A stretch of 8,301 bases of DNA. Source: an uncultured Prevotellaceae bacterium (GTDB lineage: Bacteria > Bacteroidota > Bacteroidia > Bacteroidales > Bacteroidaceae). Location of the stretch: NCBI GenBank assembly GCA_947306605.1, contig CAMZHB010000060.1, positions 1 to 8,301 of the forward strand, read 5' to 3'. Each line of letters begins with the position of its first letter. Positions within the stretch are counted from its first letter, which is position 1. Shown piece by piece: positions 5,446 through 8,301 of this stretch. Below the pieces are notes generated by a model that was not told the origin of the DNA, ran no database searches, and was given only the letters and a program-made list of their open reading frames with translations. The position numbers and the translations under genes were made by a program.

Positions 5446-6675
5446 TTACTCCGTCAGCCGTCGGCTAAGATAGCGCACGGGATACCATGAGGTAAGCCAA
5501 GAAATGGCAAGCACAGTAACAAACACCACAATAAGGTCCGTGGCATGGACGCTAACCGGATAGGCATCCACAATGAATGTGCCCGATTTGTCACCCAACT
5601 TAATCAGCCCGCACGTCTGCTGCAGCCAACAGAGGAAGAGACCGACAACGATACCCACCAATGCGCCGAACAGCGTAATCATGCGTCCTTCGAAGAGGAA
5701 CACCTTTTCTATGGCCCGGTCGTTCGCCCCAAGATCGCGCAAGGTGCGCACATCGTTCTGCTTGTCGATGATAAGCATGGAAAGCGAGCCCACAATATTG
5801 AAACAAGCTGCCAGTAAAATAAACACCAGAAAGATAAAGGCCATGTACTTCTCCGTTTTCATGATTCGGAACACGTCCTCCTGCTGTTCGTATTGGTCGG
5901 CCACGCGAAATTGTTCGCCGGCCAATTTCTCCAAGCGCCGTTTCACGGTTTTCACCTTGGCTTCGGGACAGAGTTTAAGTTCCAATGCCGATATTTGCCC
6001 TTCTTTCTCGAACATTCGCTGTGCAAACGACAAATCACAGAGCAAATACTCCTGGTCATACTTCTTCTGATTGACTTGGAAAACCACTCCGGCCGAATTG
6101 AGTTCGTCCTGATTGAAGCCTTCGGTGGGATTAACCATACTGACCTCAGCTCCGGCACGCGGGGTAAAGATTTCAATCGGGTCACTGAAACTGCTTCCCA
6201 TATTAAAATACATCGCCAGCCGGATGCCGGGGACACCGTAGTTCAAAACGTCGGCTCTAAGCACGAAACGTCCGGTGCCATATAAGATACTATCAATGCC
6301 GGTACACCGGGCATAGTTCTCGTCCACACCCATCAGGGTCACCATGGCCTGTTGTCCCCCGTAACGCGCCAAAGCCTTGTCTTCGAGTACGGCACTGGCC
6401 ACTGCCACGTCACCGTCCTGACGAATGGCTTTTATTACCGGGGCGGAGGCATCGAACGTCTTCCCTTCAACGGGCATAACCTTGAGTTGCGGGTCGAACG
6501 ACGTGAAACACGAGGCCACCAGTTCCTGAAAACCGTTGAACACCGAGAGCACGCACACCAACGCCGTTGTCGTCACCGCCACACCCAGAGCAGAGATGAA
6601 CGATATGACATTGATAGCGTGGTGACTCTTTTTTGAAAAGAGATAGCGCCGCGCGATGTAGAACGGAAAGTTCAT
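5446..6675 (-). CDS. ABC transporter permease, LolC/LolE (FtsX-like) family
   Basis: The 409-residue protein has the LolC/E layout: a short N-terminal segment FYIARRYLFSKK; TM1 (about 22-46); a large periplasmic domain (about 47-275); then TM2 (279-303), TM3 (327-351) and TM4 (379-400). The cytoplasmic loop after TM2 contains the family hallmark IIDKQNDVRTLRDLGA (302-317). LolC/LolE with the ATPase LolD extract lipoproteins from the inner membrane for delivery to the outer membrane. No LolD ATPase is seen here, so a partner must be encoded elsewhere. Its ATG (6675) directly abuts the rbfA stop (TAA-ATG, no gap), which suggests translational coupling. Whether it is truly LolE or another MacB/FtsX-type permease cannot be settled from sequence alone. 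It is intact, with no frameshift. Confidence 0.9.
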   Translation of the reverse strand: MNFPFYIARRYLFSKKSHHAINVISFISALGVAVTTTALVCVLSVFNGFQELVASCFTSFDPQLKVMPVEGKTFDASAPVIKAIRQDGDVAVASAVLEDKALARYGGQQAMVTLMGVDENYARCTGIDSILYGTGRFVLRADVLNYGVPGIRLAMYFNMGSSFSDPIEIFTPRAGAEVSMVNPTEGFNQDELNSAGVVFQVNQKKYDQEYLLCDLSFAQRMFEKEGQISALELKLCPEAKVKTVKRRLEKLAGEQFRVADQYEQQEDVFRIMKTEKYMAFIFLVFILLAACFNIVGSLSMLIIDKQNDVRTLRDLGANDRAIEKVFLFEGRMITLFGALVGIVVGLFLCWLQQTCGLIKLGDKSGTFIVDAYPVSVHATDLIVVFVTVLAISWLTSWYPVRYLSRRLTE

Positions 6676-7011
6676 TTATTTTTTCAGCAGTTCGTCGATG
6701 CGTTCCAGATAGTCGAGCGTATCGTCCACGAAGAAGCGCAGTTCCGGAATGATACGCAGTTGGTGACGCAGGCGTTTGCCTAAGTCGCCGCGCACTTGGC
6801 GCACATTTTTCGAAATGTTTTCCACAATCTCTGCAGCCCGCGCCGACGGAAACACGCTGAGATAGGTATTGCAATAGCTTAGGTCGGGACTCACGCGGCA
6901 CCGGCTCACGGAGACGATGACGCCGGGCATGGCCTTGGTCTGCAGCAGGAACATCTCGCCCAGTTCCTTTTTGATGAGGCGTTCTATGCGTTCTTGTCGT
7001 GTTGTTTCCAT
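6676..7011 (-). CDS. rbfA: RbfA, 30S ribosome-binding factor
   Basis: RbfA binds the immature 30S subunit near the 16S 5' helix and helps its maturation, notably in cold. The 111-residue protein has the KH-like fold pattern: the starting helix METTRQERIERLIKKELGEM, the strand VIVSVSRCRVSPDLSYCNTYLSVF (31-54), the helix around 58-70, then RLRHQLRIIPELRFFVDDTLDY (80-101) and a closing helix to LLKK. The frame is open upstream to 7161, but that extension lies inside metG and does not resemble RbfA. The ATG at 7011, 5 nt after the metG stop, is the start. Its stop abuts the next gene's ATG. Co-transcription with metG is very likely. Confidence 0.96.
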   Translation of the reverse strand: METTRQERIERLIKKELGEMFLLQTKAMPGVIVSVSRCRVSPDLSYCNTYLSVFPSARAAEIVENISKNVRQVRGDLGKRLRHQLRIIPELRFFVDDTLDYLERIDELLKK

Positions 7012-7016
7012 ATCGC

Positions 7017-8301
7017 TTAACTTATTTGGCTGCCGGGTTTCACCTCTTTGTCCACAGAGGTCACGCTGAGCGAGCCGTCCCAGTTCTGTGCACTGAGAAT
7101 CATGCCTTCGCTCACCAGTCCGTCGCTGAACTTGCGCGGCGGCAGGTTGGCAATGAAGCACACCTGTTTGCCCACCAGTTCTTCGGGGTTATAGTGTTGG
7201 GCAATGCCGCTCACGATGGTGCGGCCGCCCATGCCGTCGTCGATGTCGAATTTCAGCAGTTTGTTCTTTTTGGGCACTTTCTCGCAGGCCCGCACCAAAC
7301 CGACACGGATATCCAGTTTGGCAAAGTCGTCGATGCTCACAGGGTCTTTCACCGGTTCGGCCTGCGCCTTCTCGGCTTCCATTTCCTTCTTGCGCGCTTC
7401 GAGCCGGGCCATCTGCGGAGCGATGTCGGTGTCTTCAATCTTGCTGAACAGCAGGGCCGGCTCGCCCAACCGGTGGCCGGCGGGCAGGATGTCGGTGCGT
7501 CCCAGGTCGCCCCACACACATTCCTTGATGTTGAGCATCTGGCGCAGGCGCTGGCTGCTGAACGGCAGGAAAGGTTCGAAAGCAATGCTCAGGTTGGCCG
7601 TCAGCTGCAGGCTCAGGTTCAGGATAGTCTTCACGCGTTCCGGATCGGTCTTGATGACTTTCCACGGCTCGCTCTCGGCCAGATACTTGTTGCCGATGCG
7701 TGCCAGTTCCATGGCCTCCTTCTGGGCGTCACGGAAGTGGAACGTGCCCAACAGTTGCTCCACGCGGTTCTTCACGTCCTGGAACTCGCTTATGGTCTGG
7801 CGGTCGTACTCCGTCAGTTCGCCCACCTGGGGCACCACGCCGCTGTAGTATTTCTTGGTCAGTTGCAGGGCACGGTTCACAAAGTTGCCATATACGGCCA
7901 CCAGTTCGTTGTTATTGCGTGCCTGAAAATCTTTCCACGTAAAGTTGTTGTCCTTCGTCTCCGGGGCGTTGGCTGTGAGCACATAGCGCAGCACGTCCTG
8001 TTTGCCGGGGAAGTCCTTCAGATAGTCGTGCAACCACACGGCATAGTCGCGCGACGTCGAAATCTTGTCGTCCTCAAGGTTCAGGAATTCGTTCGACGGC
8101 ACGTTGTCGGGCAGGATGTACGACCCTTCGGCCTTGAGCATGGCGGGGAACACGATGCAGTGGAACACGATGTTGTCCTTGCCGATGAAGTGAACCAAGC
8201 GCGTGTCTTCGCTCTTCCACCATGTCTGCCAGTCGTCGGGTCGCAGGTCGATGGTATTGCTGATGTAGCCGATGGGAGCGTCAAACCACACATAGAGCAC
8301 C
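7017..8301 (-). CDS. metG: Methionyl-tRNA synthetase, C-terminal part (5' end beyond window)
   Basis: MetG charges tRNA-Met and initiator tRNA with methionine. Only the last ~428 codons are present; the N-terminal Rossmann half with the HIGH motif lies to the right of the window. Visible in order (numbering from the codon at 8298-8300, a Val): the catalytic-core segment YVWFDAPIGYIS (3-14); FIGKDNIVFHCIVFPAML (38-55); the KMSKS loop as KISTS (79-83); the helical anticodon-binding domain (about 95-285); a charged linker (about 295-320); and a C-terminal Trbp111/EMAP-type OB-fold tRNA-binding domain (about 323-427, with KLDIRVG, VSGIAQHY and NLPPRKF). This is the long MetG form. The GTG at 8300 is an internal codon, not a start. 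It is the first visible gene of the likely metG-rbfA-permease-U32-DUF1294 unit. Confidence 0.96.
   Translation of the reverse strand, partial: VLYVWFDAPIGYISNTIDLRPDDWQTWWKSEDTRLVHFIGKDNIVFHCIVFPAMLKAEGSYILPDNVPSNEFLNLEDDKISTSRDYAVWLHDYLKDFPGKQDVLRYVLTANAPETKDNNFTWKDFQARNNNELVAVYGNFVNRALQLTKKYYSGVVPQVGELTEYDRQTISEFQDVKNRVEQLLGTFHFRDAQKEAMELARIGNKYLAESEPWKVIKTDPERVKTILNLSLQLTANLSIAFEPFLPFSSQRLRQMLNIKECVWGDLGRTDILPAGHRLGEPALLFSKIEDTDIAPQMARLEARKKEMEAEKAQAEPVKDPVSIDDFAKLDIRVGLVRACEKVPKKNKLLKFDIDDGMGGRTIVSGIAQHYNPEELVGKQVCFIANLPPRKFSDGLVSEGMILSAQNWDGSLSVTSVDKEVKPGSQIS

Noticed and set aside
7012..7161. A possible 50-residue N-terminal extension of RbfA
   Set aside because: It lies wholly within the metG coding sequence in another frame. 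The conserved RbfA start is at the ATG at 7011.
1..8301. Searched by eye for tRNA, rRNA, CRISPR arrays, insertion sequences, toxin-antitoxin pairs, phage genes and defence genes
   Set aside because: None seen. Nearly all sequence is accounted for by intact conserved genes and short gaps, so a novel accessory system in this window is not supported.

Overview
The window looks like ordinary chromosomal core sequence from a member of the Bacteroidota, most likely order Bacteroidales (Prevotellaceae/Bacteroidaceae-like) and fairly GC-rich in its genes. The grounds are: protein sequences that read like Bacteroidales RuvB, YbeY, MetG and OmpA; A-rich leaders with no Shine-Dalgarno before almost every start codon; and a Bacteroidota-type promoter (TTTG, 20 nt, TACTTTTG) upstream of the OmpA gene. 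The genus call is an inference from remembered family sequences, not from a search.

Layout. The plus strand carries ruvB (all but its first codon or so) and ybeY, 12 nt apart. This pair converges on a minus-strand block, with a bidirectional hairpin terminator at about 1480-1521. Reading the minus strand from the right edge leftwards, the order is: the C-terminal 60% or so of metG; rbfA (5 nt later); a LolC/LolE-type ABC permease (0 nt later, stop and start abutting); a U32-family TrhP/YegQ-like protein (40 nt later); and a small DUF1294 membrane protein (24 nt later, apparent TTG start). These five genes are so close that they probably form one transcription unit. A 275-nt non-coding stretch with inverted repeats follows. 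Next come an OmpA-family outer-membrane protein with its own promoter and terminator, and a small alanine-rich lipoprotein with 11-residue helical repeats and its own probable -7 box.

How the genes relate. metG, rbfA, ybeY and the U32 gene all serve translation (tRNA charging, 30S maturation, rRNA processing, probable tRNA wobble modification). ruvB serves recombination. The permease, the OmpA protein and the lipoprotein serve the cell envelope. I see no mobile element, CRISPR array, tRNA, rRNA, defence system or biosynthetic cluster, and nothing I can honestly call an undescribed system. The items most worth a second look are the hendecad-repeat lipoprotein, the structured non-coding stretch at 3716-3826, and the loss of one canonical metal-ligand histidine in YbeY.
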